Of a stretch of DNA of 35,399 nt, positions 15,118 through 23,699 are shown piece after piece. The DNA is from Lachnospiraceae bacterium (lineage in GTDB: Bacteria; Bacillota; Clostridia; Lachnospirales; Lachnospiraceae). The stretch's first letter is position 1. Each line of letters starts with the position of its first letter. The stretch lies in NCBI GenBank assembly GCA_900751785.1, contig CAADSM010000021.1, positions 1-35,399 of the forward strand, in the 5' to 3' direction. The notes beneath the pieces were generated by a model. It saw nothing but the letters and a program-made list of their open reading frames with translations, did not search any database and had not been told where the DNA came from. A program made the translations under genes and the position numbers.

Positions 15118-16191
15118 GTGCGGGATATGTTGAAGAAAAAAATGAGTAAGAATACAAGAAGCAATCTGATCACGTATGGGATCGTTATCGTTGCATTTAT
15201 CGTAATGCAGACACTTATCAGCACGGGAAGTATCTCCAGTCTTATGGAAGGTCTGATGATCCCTCTCTGTATCTATATTATTCTTGCAGTATCGCTGAAC
15301 CTTGTAGTCGGCATACTGGGAGAGCTGAGTCTGGGACATGCGGGCTTCATGTGCGCGGGTGCGTTTGCCAGTGCATTTTTCTCAAAATGCATGAGAGACG
15401 TCATCACGATCGCGCCGCTGAGATTTTTCCTGGCGCTGCTCATCGGAGTTGCTGTGGCAGCAGTCTTCGGCATTATCATCGGAATCCCGGTCCTTCGTCT
15501 GAAGGGCGATTACCTTGCGATCGTAACGCTGGCATTCGGCGAGATCATCAAGAACCTTGTAAATGTCCTGTTCATCGGCAAGGATTCCAACGGATTCCAT
15601 TTCTCGACAAAGGACGTGATGGATCTGAACATGGAGGCAGACGGCACGGTGATCGTGAACGGGCCTCAGGGAATTACCGGAACACCGCAGGACTCCACAT
15701 TCGTGATCGGTGTGATCCTGATCCTGATCACGCTGTTTATTGTCATTAACATGGTAAATTCCAGAGACGGACGTGCGATCATGGCGATCCGTGATAACAG
15801 GATCGCGGCCGAGTCTGTCGGGATCAATGTGACAAAGTACAAACTGATGGCGTTTACGGTTTCCGCAGCTCTTGCAGGAGCAGCGGGCGTGCTGTACGCG
15901 CACAATCTTTCTACGCTTACGGCAAATACGAACAACTTCGGATATAATATGTCGATCAACATCCTCGTGTTCGTCGTTCTCGGCGGTATCGGAAGCATCC
16001 GCGGATCTATGATCGCGGCGGTCGTCCTGACTCTCCTTCCGGAGCTCTTAAGAGGCCTGTCGGATTACCGTATGCTGATCTACGCGATCGTGCTGATCAT
16101 CATGATGCTCTTTAACTGGTCGCCGAAAGCGATCGAATGGAGAGAGAAGTACCTTTCCTTCGGAAAGAAGAAAAAGGAGGCTGTGAAATAA
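15118..16191 (+). CDS. livM: Branched-chain amino acid-type ABC permease, LivM family
   Basis: A 357-aa membrane protein of the LivM family. Diagnostic segments are [44 protein letters not shown] and the loop [21 protein letters not shown]. It follows livH with no gap. I keep the GTG start at 15118, nine bases after AGGAG (15104-15108); ATG 15127 is an alternative. Its TAA stop shares one base with the ATG of livG (TAATG), so the two are translationally coupled. Confidence 0.93.
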   Translation: MRDMLKKKMSKNTRSNLITYGIVIVAFIVMQTLISTGSISSLMEGLMIPLCIYIILAVSLNLVVGILGELSLGHAGFMCAGAFASAFFSKCMRDVITIAPLRFFLALLIGVAVAAVFGIIIGIPVLRLKGDYLAIVTLAFGEIIKNLVNVLFIGKDSNGFHFSTKDVMDLNMEADGTVIVNGPQGITGTPQDSTFVIGVILILITLFIVINMVNSRDGRAIMAIRDNRIAAESVGINVTKYKLMAFTVSAALAGAAGVLYAHNLSTLTANTNNFGYNMSINILVFVVLGGIGSIRGSMIAAVVLTLLPELLRGLSDYRMLIYAIVLIIMMLFNWSPKAIEWREKYLSFGKKKKEAVK

Positions 16192-16952
16192 TGGCGGCAT
16201 TATTGGATGTAAAGAATCTTGGCATTTCATTCGGCGGTCTTCGCGCGGTGAACGGTTTTGATATCTCCATTGAAAAGGAAGAGCTGTATGGACTGATCGG
16301 ACCGAACGGCGCAGGGAAGACGACAGTGTTCAATCTCCTCACCGGCGTATATAAACCGGACTCGGGAAAGATCCTTCTGGACGGTCAGGATATCACAGGA
16401 AAAAAGACGATCGACATCAGCAAGGCGGGGATCGCAAGAACGTTCCAGAACATCCGTCTGTTTTCAAAGCTGAGCGTTCTTGACAATGTGAAGGTCGGAC
16501 TTCACAACAAGCATCACTATTCAACCGTGGAAGGGATCCTGAGGCTCCCCGGCTACCGGAGAGTGGAGAAGGAGATGAACGAGAAGGCGATGGAGCTTCT
16601 TGAAGTGTTTGACCTGGCGGACCACGCAGACTACCTTGCGTCAAACCTTCCATACGGACAGCAGAGAAAGCTTGAGATCGCGCGTGCGCTTGCGACGGAG
16701 CCGAAGCTTCTGCTCCTGGATGAGCCGGCGGCAGGCATGAACCCGAATGAGACGGGCGAGCTCATGGACATGATCCAGCTGGTGAGAGAGAAATTCCACA
16801 TGACGATCCTTCTGATCGAGCATGATATGAAACTGGTAAGCGGTATCTGTGAGAAGCTGACGGTGCTGAACTTCGGCGAGGTGCTCGCACAGGGCGATAC
16901 GTCGTCGGTGCTCAATGACCCGCAGGTCATCACGGCATATCTGGGAGAATAG
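16191..16952 (+). CDS. livG: Branched-chain amino acid-type ABC ATPase, LivG family
   Basis: A 253-aa ATPase with Walker [10 protein letters not shown] (37-45), Q-loop in [11 protein letters not shown], the family's modified signature [15 protein letters not shown], Walker B LLLLDEP and the LivG-specific AAGMNPNE. It powers transport together with LivF. The ATG at 16191 overlaps the livM stop codon and has AAGGAGG (16174-16180) inside the livM end. It belongs to the same operon as livF, 12 bp downstream. Confidence 0.95.
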   Translation: MAALLDVKNLGISFGGLRAVNGFDISIEKEELYGLIGPNGAGKTTVFNLLTGVYKPDSGKILLDGQDITGKKTIDISKAGIARTFQNIRLFSKLSVLDNVKVGLHNKHHYSTVEGILRLPGYRRVEKEMNEKAMELLEVFDLADHADYLASNLPYGQQRKLEIARALATEPKLLLLDEPAAGMNPNETGELMDMIQLVREKFHMTILLIEHDMKLVSGICEKLTVLNFGEVLAQGDTSSVLNDPQVITAYLGE

Positions 16953-16964
16953 GAGGAATCAGCT

Positions 16965-17675
16965 ATGGCAATGCTTGAAGTGAAAGATTTGGAAGTATAT
17001 TATGGAGTGATCCAGGCGATCAAGGGCGTATCCTTCCAGGTGAATCAGGGAGAAGTCATCGCCCTGATCGGAGCCAACGGAGCCGGAAAGACGACGATCC
17101 TCCACACGATCACCGGACTGCTGGCCCCAAAGAAAGGGTCTGTCATGTTCGAGGGTAAGGAGATCACCAAAGTACCTGCCCACAAGATCGTATCTATGGG
17201 AATGGCGCATGTTCCGGAGGGAAGACGTGTCTTTGCCGAGCTCAGTGTCTATGAGAACCTGAAGATGGGCGCTTATACGAGAAAGGACAGGGCGGAGATC
17301 GACGAGAGCCTTCAAAATGTATATAAGAGATTTCCACGTCTGGAGGAGAGAAAGAACCAGATGGCGGGAACCCTGAGCGGAGGAGAACAGCAGATGCTGG
17401 CTATGGGCCGCGCGCTGATGTCTAAGCCGAAGATCATCCTGATGGATGAGCCTTCCATGGGTCTGTCGCCGATCCTGGTGAATGAGATATTCGATATCAT
17501 CCAGGCAGTGAGCGAGAGCGGGACGACAGTGCTCCTTGTGGAGCAGAACGCAAAAAAGGCGCTCTCCATCGCAGACCGGGCATATGTCCTGGAAACAGGG
17601 AATATCGTCCTGGAAGGAAAAGCGAAGGACCTTCTGGAAAATGATTCCATTAAGAAAGCATATCTTGGTGAGTAA
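16965..17675 (+). CDS. livF: Branched-chain amino acid-type ABC ATPase, LivF family
   Basis: A 236-aa ATPase, the usual LivF length. Walker A is GANGAGKTT (36-44), the signature LSGGEQQMLAMGRAL, Walker B IILMDEPSMGLSP, with the LivF-typical HVPEGRRVFAELSVYENL. AGGAGG (16951-16956) precedes ATG 16965. It completes the membrane and ATPase parts of the importer. A kinase-like gene follows 12 bp later in the same direction. Confidence 0.95.
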   Translation: MAMLEVKDLEVYYGVIQAIKGVSFQVNQGEVIALIGANGAGKTTILHTITGLLAPKKGSVMFEGKEITKVPAHKIVSMGMAHVPEGRRVFAELSVYENLKMGAYTRKDRAEIDESLQNVYKRFPRLEERKNQMAGTLSGGEQQMLAMGRALMSKPKIILMDEPSMGLSPILVNEIFDIIQAVSESGTTVLLVEQNAKKALSIADRAYVLETGNIVLEGKAKDLLENDSIKKAYLGE

Positions 17676-17687
17676 GGGGGAATCTTC

Positions 17688-18314
17688 ATGAAAAATGTTG
17701 TGATCACAGTATCAAGACAATACGGAAGTGGCGGTAAGACGATCGCTGCGATGCTGGCAAAGGATCTTGGGATCAACTGCTACAGCAGGGAGATCCTGCG
17801 GATGGCGTCCGAGGACAGCGGGATCAATGAGCGGCTGTTCGGGATGTCCGACGAGAAGATCCGCCATGCAGGCTGGTTCAAGCTTCTGAGCCGTCCCTAT
17901 GGCGGGGAGCTCCTTCCGCCGGAGGACAGGGACTTTGTATCAGACGACAACCTGTTCAATTATCAGGCGAAGATCATCAAGGAGCTGGCAGCGAAGGAGT
18001 CCTGTGTGATCGTCGGCAGATGTGCTGATTATGTACTGAAGGATTATCCGAATGTGATGAGCGTGTTCGTGCACGCCGACAGAAAATTCTGTCTGGACCG
18101 CTCCATGGAACGCCACAGCATGGACGAGAAAGAGATGCAGAAATACATCGAGAAGACGGATAAATACAGGGGAGATTTCTACCGGTATCATACCGGGCAT
18201 GAATGGGCGGATGCGAGAAATTATGATCTGTGTCTGAACAGCGGAAAGCTGGGCTTCCAGAAATGTGTGGAAGAGATCAAGGCATATATGAAGATCCGAT
18301 TTGATATGGAATAG
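17688..18314 (+). CDS. Cytidylate kinase-like family protein
   Basis: A 208-aa P-loop protein of the cytidylate kinase-like family. It opens VVITVSRQYGSGGKTIAAMLAKDLG, in which GSGGKT is the phosphate loop. It goes on with YSREILRMASE, CVIVGRCADYVLKDYPN (GR-C-AD motif) and an R-rich lid region (DRSMERHSM...KTDKYRGDFYRYHTG). The true Cmk of CMP phosphorylation is a different branch, and members of this family have no firmly known substrate. It is the last gene of the liv operon, 12 bp after livF, and is followed by a strong terminator. Its link to transport is not obvious. Confidence 0.85.
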   Translation: MKNVVITVSRQYGSGGKTIAAMLAKDLGINCYSREILRMASEDSGINERLFGMSDEKIRHAGWFKLLSRPYGGELLPPEDRDFVSDDNLFNYQAKIIKELAAKESCVIVGRCADYVLKDYPNVMSVFVHADRKFCLDRSMERHSMDEKEMQKYIEKTDKYRGDFYRYHTGHEWADARNYDLCLNSGKLGFQKCVEEIKAYMKIRFDME

Positions 18315-18387
18315 AAAGACTGCTTTGAGCAGGAATAGGAAAAGGGGACAGCGCTGGCCTGCGGGCAGTGCGGGACAAAATGATAAG

Positions 18388-18430
18388 AAGACAGCCGGGG
18401 AGACTGAAAATGCCGCCCCGGCTGTCTTTT
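18388..18430 (+). terminator. Rho-independent terminator of the liv operon
   Basis: AAGACAGCCGGGG (18388-18400) pairs perfectly with CCCCGGCTGTCTT (18416-18428), loop of 15 bases, then TT. Confidence 0.88.
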
Positions 18431-18494
18431 CTGTCAGGATTCACCATTTTTTTCGGAGGAACAGTGATATACTGTGCCGGAAAGGAGGAATGTT

Positions 18495-19181
18495 ATGTCA
18501 GGAAAGAGCAGGAGAAATATCATCATACTCGCGGCAGTGATCGTTATTGTCGCAGCTGCGGCGGGAGGAATCTGGCTGTATATGAACAGGTTCGACCCGG
18601 AGGCGTATGTGAAGGCAGTGCTGGATGTGTCATACAAAAAGGAGACGGAAGCGTATGAGGAGATCGTCGGAGTTTCCAGAGAAGAGGCGGAGGCTGTCTT
18701 TGAAAAGAACCTCGACGCGACGATGGAAGAGTTCGAGTCTTCTCCCATGCCGGAAGAGCTCAAGCCGGATTACCGTGAGCTGTTCGGAGAGATCGCGGCG
18801 CGTGTAAACTATACGGTAGGCGAGGCACAGAAGGAGGATGACGGAAGTTATACTGTGCCGGTGAAGGTAAAGCCGCTCATGCTGTTTGCCGACACGTATG
18901 ATACATTTCAGCAGAAGGCAGAGGAGTATGCCGGCCAGGTCACGGACAGCGTGATGCAGGGCGGGGAGATGCCTTCGGATGAGGAGATGCAGAGCCAGGT
19001 ATATCAGATCTACTACGACGTGCTGAGAGAGGGGATGGACTCCGAACTTCTCTACGGGGAGGCACAGGAGACCGTCCTGCATGTGGCAAAGAACGAGGAC
19101 GGCGAGTATGAGATCGACTCAGAGGATATGAAGACGCTGGACGGCCTGCTGATCGAGGACCAGGGCGGAACAGAAGAATAA
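18495..19181 (+). CDS. Membrane-anchored hypothetical protein
   Basis: A 228-aa protein of unknown function. It has a basic start (MSGKSRRN), one N-terminal hydrophobic helix (IIILAAVIVIVAAAAGGIWLYM) and a ~200-residue acidic outer domain. The domain begins RFDPEAYVKAVLDVSYK and includes many Glu/Asp-rich helices. The layout resembles DUF-type extracytoplasmic proteins common in Lachnospiraceae, but I do not recognise the family. ATG 18495 is chosen because AAGGAGG (18482-18488) lies six bases upstream; the open frame itself begins at a GTG at 18474. It stands alone after the liv terminator. Confidence 0.8.
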   Translation: MSGKSRRNIIILAAVIVIVAAAAGGIWLYMNRFDPEAYVKAVLDVSYKKETEAYEEIVGVSREEAEAVFEKNLDATMEEFESSPMPEELKPDYRELFGEIAARVNYTVGEAQKEDDGSYTVPVKVKPLMLFADTYDTFQQKAEEYAGQVTDSVMQGGEMPSDEEMQSQVYQIYYDVLREGMDSELLYGEAQETVLHVAKNEDGEYEIDSEDMKTLDGLLIEDQGGTEE

Positions 19182-19281
19182 AGAGTATGTTCCGCTGCAA
19201 TCCGCGTACGCTGCGCGGCGATCGGCAAAGATTTGCAACATTTCTGAAAAGATAAGGCAGGAAAGCAGCCTGCGGATCTGA

Positions 19282-19345
19282 TATAATATTATACTGCAGG
19301 GGCTTAAATGCCTCAGAGATGGAATGCGCCGCGGGAAGCGGCGCA
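19282..19345 (+). promoter_or_regulatory. Probable -10 region and leader hairpin upstream of the RpiB-like gene
   Basis: TATAAT (19282-19287) and an overlapping TATACT (19290-19295) have no clear -35 partner. The leader then holds a perfect 8-bp hairpin, TGCGCCGC-gggaa-GCGGCGCA (19325-19345), ahead of the AGGAGGAAG ribosome-binding site. The function of the hairpin is unknown. Confidence 0.45.
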
Positions 19346-19375
19346 TAAGAAAAGACGTCAGGAGGAAGATGTAAG

Positions 19376-20017
19376 ATGAAGATAGCACTGATCAATGAGA
19401 ACAGCCAGGCGGCAAAGAATGAGATGATCTGCAATGCACTGAGAAAAGTAGTCGAGCCGATGGGACATGAGGTTTATAATTACGGAATGTATACAGCGGA
19501 GGATGAATGCCAGCTGACTTATGTACAGGTGGGAATCCTTGCGGCAGTCCTGCTGAACTCTGGAGCAGCGGACTATGTGATCACAGGATGCGGCACAGGC
19601 GAGGGCGCAATGCTTGCATGCAACTCCTTCCCGGGAGTGATCTGCGGTCATGTAGAGGACGCGCTGGACGCTTATACATTTGCACAGATCAACGACGGTA
19701 ACGCCATTGCCATCCCGTTCGCAAAAGGATTCGGATGGGGCGGAGACCTGAACCTTGAGTACATATTCGAGAAGCTCTACGTGGAAGAGAGCGGACAGGG
19801 ATATCCGAGGGAGCGCGCTGTTCCGGAGCAGAGAAACAAAAAGATCCTGGACGAGGTGAAGACGGTGACATACCGCAGCCTTACGGATATTTTAAGAGAG
19901 CTGGATCAGGAGCTCGTAAAGGGAGCGCTCAGCGGAGAGAAGTTCCAGGAGTATTTCTTCGCAAACTGCAAAGATGAGGAGATCGCATCTGTTGTGAAGG
20001 AAATCCTCGGCCTGTAA
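19376..20017 (+). CDS. RpiB/LacA/LacB-family sugar-phosphate isomerase-like protein with C-terminal extension
   Basis: A 213-aa protein; the first ~150 residues follow the RpiB/LacAB fold. The catalytic-Cys motif reads VITGCGTGEGAMLACNSFPGV. The usual N-terminal CDH motif is ALINENSQ, and the HND motif of RpiB is QINDGNA, so the active-site Asp/His and His are not in their usual form. A ~60-residue C-terminal part (from about YPRERAVPEQRNKK) has no counterpart in standard RpiB of about 150 aa. It may act on a different phosphosugar or not be a ribose-5-phosphate isomerase at all. Single gene with a shared terminator at its end. Confidence 0.8.
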   Translation: MKIALINENSQAAKNEMICNALRKVVEPMGHEVYNYGMYTAEDECQLTYVQVGILAAVLLNSGAADYVITGCGTGEGAMLACNSFPGVICGHVEDALDAYTFAQINDGNAIAIPFAKGFGWGGDLNLEYIFEKLYVEESGQGYPRERAVPEQRNKKILDEVKTVTYRSLTDILRELDQELVKGALSGEKFQEYFFANCKDEEIASVVKEILGL

Positions 20018-20055
20018 AAAGAAAAGCCGGGGTGCGCCGAAGATGCATCCGATAT

Positions 20056-20116
20056 AAAAAAATATCCCCGCAGGGAGCATGGCAGAAATGTGCATGTTCT
20101 CCGCGGGGATATTTTT
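20056..20116. terminator. Bidirectional terminator between the RpiB-like gene and lepB
   Basis: AAAAATATCCCCGC (20058-20071) and GCGGGGATATTTTT (20103-20116) form a 14-bp stem, with further pairing inside (GGGAGCAT against ATGTTCTCC). The A run on the left and T run on the right serve both convergent genes. Confidence 0.88.
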
Positions 20117-20125
20117 CTTATCCGA

Positions 20126-20677
20126 TCATTTTATCAGTTTGATCTCGGTGAGCGGCCAGTATCTGAAGACGGCCTTTCCGAGGATCTCGTTCCGGCTGAC
20201 AAAGGTGTTTGTCCAGTAGCGGGAATCCAGAGAGTTGTTCCTGTTGTCGCCCATAACAAAATAGCAGTCCTCCGGGACTTCATAGGGACCGAAGGTTCCG
20301 GACGCAGGCTCCTTCGTCTCCACGTCCTCGAGGGGGTCATCTGACCCGTTGATGTAGATCCTGCCGTCGATGATCTCCACTGTCTCGCCGGGGAGGCCGA
20401 TGATCCGCTTGATAAAGAGCTGGCTCTCATCGTCGGGATAGCGGAAGATGATGATATCGAACCGCTGGGGATCGCTGAAAGTATAGGCCAGCCGGTTCCC
20501 TATGATGCGGTCGCCCGGCATGATCGTATTTTCCATGGAGCCGGACGGGATCTGTGCGTTTACGATCAGAAATTTGTCTGCAAATATGGCGACAGCTGCG
20601 GCGAGGATGATCGCGGCAGCCCACTGCAGGGGTTCCTTTACAAATGAACTTTTTTCGTTTTCTGTATGATTTTCCAT
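20126..20677 (-). CDS. lepB: Signal peptidase I
   Basis: A 183-aa type I signal peptidase of the short Gram-positive form. A short cytoplasmic N-terminus precedes one membrane helix (WAAAIILAAAVAIFADKFL). Then comes the catalytic box IPSGSMENT with the nucleophile Ser47, and the general base Lys90 in FIKRIIGLPGE. The last box is FVMGDNRNNSLDSRYW. It cleaves signal peptides of exported proteins on the outer membrane face. The promoter -10 is probably TATAAT at 20779-20774 (minus strand), and a CGGCGG/CCGCCG hairpin lies in the leader (around 20700-20716). A weak TTGAGG site precedes the ATG. Confidence 0.95.
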   Translation of the reverse strand: MENHTENEKSSFVKEPLQWAAAIILAAAVAIFADKFLIVNAQIPSGSMENTIMPGDRIIGNRLAYTFSDPQRFDIIIFRYPDDESQLFIKRIIGLPGETVEIIDGRIYINGSDDPLEDVETKEPASGTFGPYEVPEDCYFVMGDNRNNSLDSRYWTNTFVSRNEILGKAVFRYWPLTEIKLIK

Positions 20678-20819
20678 AATATAAGCCTCAATTCATTTCG
20701 GCGGAAGAAAGCCGCCGGTTAATAAAAAAGCGCCGTGCAGGAAAAGCTGGTCTTCCAAAACACTGACGCTATCATTATATCAGATTCTGCTGTGAATGCT
20801 ATTGATTTTTTCTAAAGTT

Positions 20820-21760
20820 TCATTTTTCTGGAAAGAGGATGCAGATCTGAAGGACTCCGTCCTCATATCCGGCGCTGATCGTTCCGCCCATCTGTTCGGT
20901 CAGTGCCCTTGCGATGGAGAGACCAAGGCCGTTTGAACGGGATGAAGCAGTCTCTACTGTGTAGAACCGGTCAAACAGGCGCCCGACCTGGATCTCGTCA
21001 AGCCGGGAGGCATGGTTGGAGAAGATGATCTCGCCGGTATCCTTGAGCGTGATCTCCAGATCGCCGTCGCTGTACTTCAGGGCATTGCTGATCAGGTTGC
21101 CGAAGAGGCGGGAGCAGGCACTGCGGCTGAGCGTCCGCCGGACTTTTTCTTCCGAAAGTGTGATCCGGGGAGTGATCTCCCTCTGCCTGAGAACTGCGTA
21201 AAAGGCGGAAATACTCTCCTCCAGCAGACGGTTCAGGACGACGGGTTCGGCGGGGGGTCCCTCCGCCGCGGAAGGAAAGAAGGAGGGGGGGGAGGGGGCG
21301 TCCCACCCGCCGATGAAGTAAAGACGGAGTAGCGGAAGAGCTCTTCCGTGAGCTGGCGCAGGATCTCTGTACGGCTTCGGATGATCTTAAGATAGCGGGC
21401 GGCGTCCTCTGACTTTTCTTCGCGATCCAGAAGATCCAGATATCCACAGACCGCGGTGAGGGGCGTGCGGATGTCATGGGAAATGTTGGTGACCGCGTCC
21501 TTAAGCTCCCTGTCGCCCTGCTGGAAGCGGTGGCGTTCCTCTTTTAGTTTATTAAGCTGTATATTGATTTCTCGTGCCAGCTCCCGCATGTGGCGGTCGC
21601 GGCTGGAGATGTCGATCAGAGTGTTGGTGTCTTCCGTAAGCCTGTCGAGAAACGCCTCTGAGATCTCCTGGGCAGATTTTTTCATCAGGCAGATCTTTAT
21701 GATCAGAAAAACGATAATGATGAGCAGGACCGCGACCAGGATCCACAGCCAAAATTCCAT
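20820..21760 (-). pseudogene. Sensor histidine kinase, frameshifted at a G8 tract
   Basis: The frame from ATG 21760 (site GGAGG) gives an N-terminal membrane helix, a coiled linker and the phosphoacceptor box NISHDIRTPLTAVCGYLDLL (His95). It then runs out of frame after LFRYSVFTSSAG into a Pro-rich tail ending near 21233. The rest of the kinase is intact in another frame: VVLNRLLEE, then LFGNLISNALKYSDGDLEI (N box), then SNGLGLSIARALTEQMGG (G box) to TGA at 20820. The full span is 941 bp, so one extra base would make 314 codons. The break lies at or near the run of eight G at 21285-21292. This may be a true inactivation, a phase-variable switch or a sequencing error. The kinase belongs with the response regulator at 23700. 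Confidence 0.85.
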
Positions 21761-21796
21761 AGGATACCTCCATACGAGGGGAGAAAGCTCTCTCCG

Positions 21797-22627
21797 TTAT
21801 TTGATGTCTTTTCTGCGGAACACACACATGCCTGCGCCTGCCGCAGCTACAGTGATCCCGGCAGAGTATGCGGCCAGCAGCGGGATGTTTTCCGCTTCCA
21901 TATTCGTATACTGCACGGACTGGCCGCTGGGAAGAAAATCATTGAGAAACTCATAAATGTCTCTTGTAGTCCCGCTCAGGTAATTCGGGTTCGGTACCTC
22001 TTCATCTGACTGGACTGCCCCGTCCTGCTCATAGATATATGCGGGATAGGTTTTCGGCTAGTCAAGCCTTGCGCGGATATAGATGGCGGAAAAAAGCAGG
22101 AAGAATACCAGCAGGATATTGATTACGGCTGTGACGGCTCTGTTTTGGCAGACCATAGCCGTCAGAGTACAGAGGGAAGCAAATGCTGTCGATGCAGCGG
22201 CAATCCCCAGTGCAGTGCTGATGATAAGCCGGATATCACTCTCGAAAAAGCCGGAGAGGGGAAGCCCCACGGCAACGGAAGCGACGATACAGATCAGGCA
22301 CATCAAAAGCCCTGCGGCGATGCAGGTGATGAGACCGGAGAGATAGATGCTGTATCTTGTGTGGCCGATGACAAGCTTGTTGCGCATCGTCCCGTCGCTG
22401 TACTCTGTCCCGATGAAGAGGCTGACAAAAGCGGACAGCAGAATGCCGGTCAGCAGCGAGGAGGCGAAGAAGATCGTGTCCGGATGCGGTACCGTATCCA
22501 TGGATACACAGCTCACATAGTTCATGACCTGCATGAAGATGCCGAAGCCTGCCAGGAAGATGCTGCAGATCCAGAAATATTTGTTTTTAAATAAGCGTGC
22601 AAAGTCCGCCGACAGTAATCTACTCAT
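21797..22627 (-). pseudogene. ABC-2 type permease interrupted by an in-frame TAG
   Basis: The ATG at 22627 overlaps the end of the ATPase gene and has a GGAGGG site. The frame codes for several hydrophobic helices (190 codons) and stops at TAG (22060-22058) after IYIRARLD. The same frame then continues without a stop for 86 codons. It reads PKTYPAYIYEQDGAVQSDEE, then a last membrane helix (LLAAYSAGITVAAAGAGMC) and a basic end FRRKDIK before TAA at 21797. That is what a complete permease of 276 aa would look like. The simplest reading is a nonsense mutation of a sense codon such as GAG or CAG. Confidence 0.8.
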
Positions 22628-23534
22628 TTCTTTTCCCTCCCACCAGATTGACATAATAGCTTTCCAGACTTTCCTCGCGCTCGGTCATGGAGATGATATC
22701 GCAGCTTTCTTCTGCGAGGGCGAGCGTGAGCTGAGACACATTGACCCGGGCAAAGATGTCCGCCATTGTATCAGAGAAGACATTGTATTCAATATCCATC
22801 CGGTCCAGCACGCGGACAAGCGCCTTCATATCCGATACCTGAACGCGGATGCATCTGCGGCATGCAGCATCCAGTTCTTTTGCGCTGATCTCTTTTATCA
22901 TATGTCCGGAGTCGATAAAGCCGTAATGGGTGGCAAGCCTGGAGAGCTCATCCAGAAGATGGCTTGAGATGAGGAAGGTGATCCCCTGTTCCCGGTTCAG
23001 CTTAAGGATCAGTTCCCGGATCTCGATGATCCCCTGCGGATCCAGGCCGTTGATCGGTTCGTCCAGCACAAGAAAGTCCGGATTCCCTGCGAGCGCGATG
23101 GCGATCCCGAGGCGCTGGCGCATGCCGAGAGAGAAGTTCTTCGCCTTTTTCCTTCCCGTGCTTTCGAGACCGACCAGCTTCAAAACCTCCGGTATCCCGT
23201 CAAATGACGGAAGTCCGATGATCCGGTACTGCTCCTTCAAATTGCCCTCCGCAGTCATATCCATATAGATGGACGGCGTCTCCACGACAGCGCCCATCCT
23301 CCGGCGGCACTTTGCAATGCCGGGCTCGGTGTTCTTCCTGCCGTACAGCGTGTAAGTTCCGGATGTGGGCTCCTGAAGCCCGCAGATAAGACGGATCAAG
23401 GTTGTCTTTCCCGCTCCGTTCTTTCCGATAAATCCGTAGATAGAACCCTTTGGCACATGGATGGAAAATTCATTCAGCGCCTTAAAGTGTCTGTAATACT
23501 TGCACAGTGAATCTGCTGTGAGAATGTATTCCAT
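22620..23534 (-). CDS. ABC transporter ATPase, BcrA-like (drug/peptide export type)
   Basis: A 304-aa ATPase with Walker A GKNGAGKTT (37-45), signature FSLGMRQRLGIAIAL, Walker B FLVLDEP and INGLDP, then the H-loop in LISSHLLDEL. The ~80-residue C-terminal part is typical of bacitracin/lantibiotic self-protection ATPases. It is the first gene of a unit with the broken permease and kinase. Control is likely by the response regulator, since direct repeats lie in front of it. The coding sequence itself is intact, but without a functional permease it may be useless. Confidence 0.92.
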   Translation of the reverse strand: MEYILTADSLCKYYRHFKALNEFSIHVPKGSIYGFIGKNGAGKTTLIRLICGLQEPTSGTYTLYGRKNTEPGIAKCRRRMGAVVETPSIYMDMTAEGNLKEQYRIIGLPSFDGIPEVLKLVGLESTGRKKAKNFSLGMRQRLGIAIALAGNPDFLVLDEPINGLDPQGIIEIRELILKLNREQGITFLISSHLLDELSRLATHYGFIDSGHMIKEISAKELDAACRRCIRVQVSDMKALVRVLDRMDIEYNVFSDTMADIFARVNVSQLTLALAEESCDIISMTEREESLESYYVNLVGGKRNE

Positions 23535-23640
23535 AGTTCAGCCTCCTTATTGATATTCCGGTGCGCAGTGCGGCGCCGGCTGTCAGGGAACGGCCGCCTG
23601 CGGCATCTGCCGCAGGTCTTTTCGCTGCCTGACAGGGAGC

Positions 23641-23697
23641 ATTCTATACGCTGCCGGTTAAGAAAGCGGTAAAGGAAAGGGTAAAGAAACAGTAAAG
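23641..23697 (-). promoter_or_regulatory. Response-regulator binding repeats and promoter of the ABC genes
   Basis: Four GT(A/T)AAG hexamers (23657, 23669, 23681 and 23692 on the plus strand) recur every 11-12 bp, about one helical turn. On the minus strand they precede a -10 TATAGAAT (23648-23641). Tandem half-sites of this kind are typical for OmpR-family regulators. The gap ends with a GGAGG-like site ahead of the ATPase gene. Hairpins fill the rest (CTGCGGC/GCCGCAG near 23600). Confidence 0.6.
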
Positions 23698-23699
23698 AT

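Noticed and set aside
17688..18314. Genuine cytidylate kinase (Cmk)
   Set aside because: The pattern fits the cytidylate kinase-like family rather than the housekeeping Cmk, and the context is a transporter operon.
21456..22594. Plus-strand frames over the ABC/kinase locus
   Set aside because: They lie opposite recognisable kinase and permease sequences and carry no known domain.
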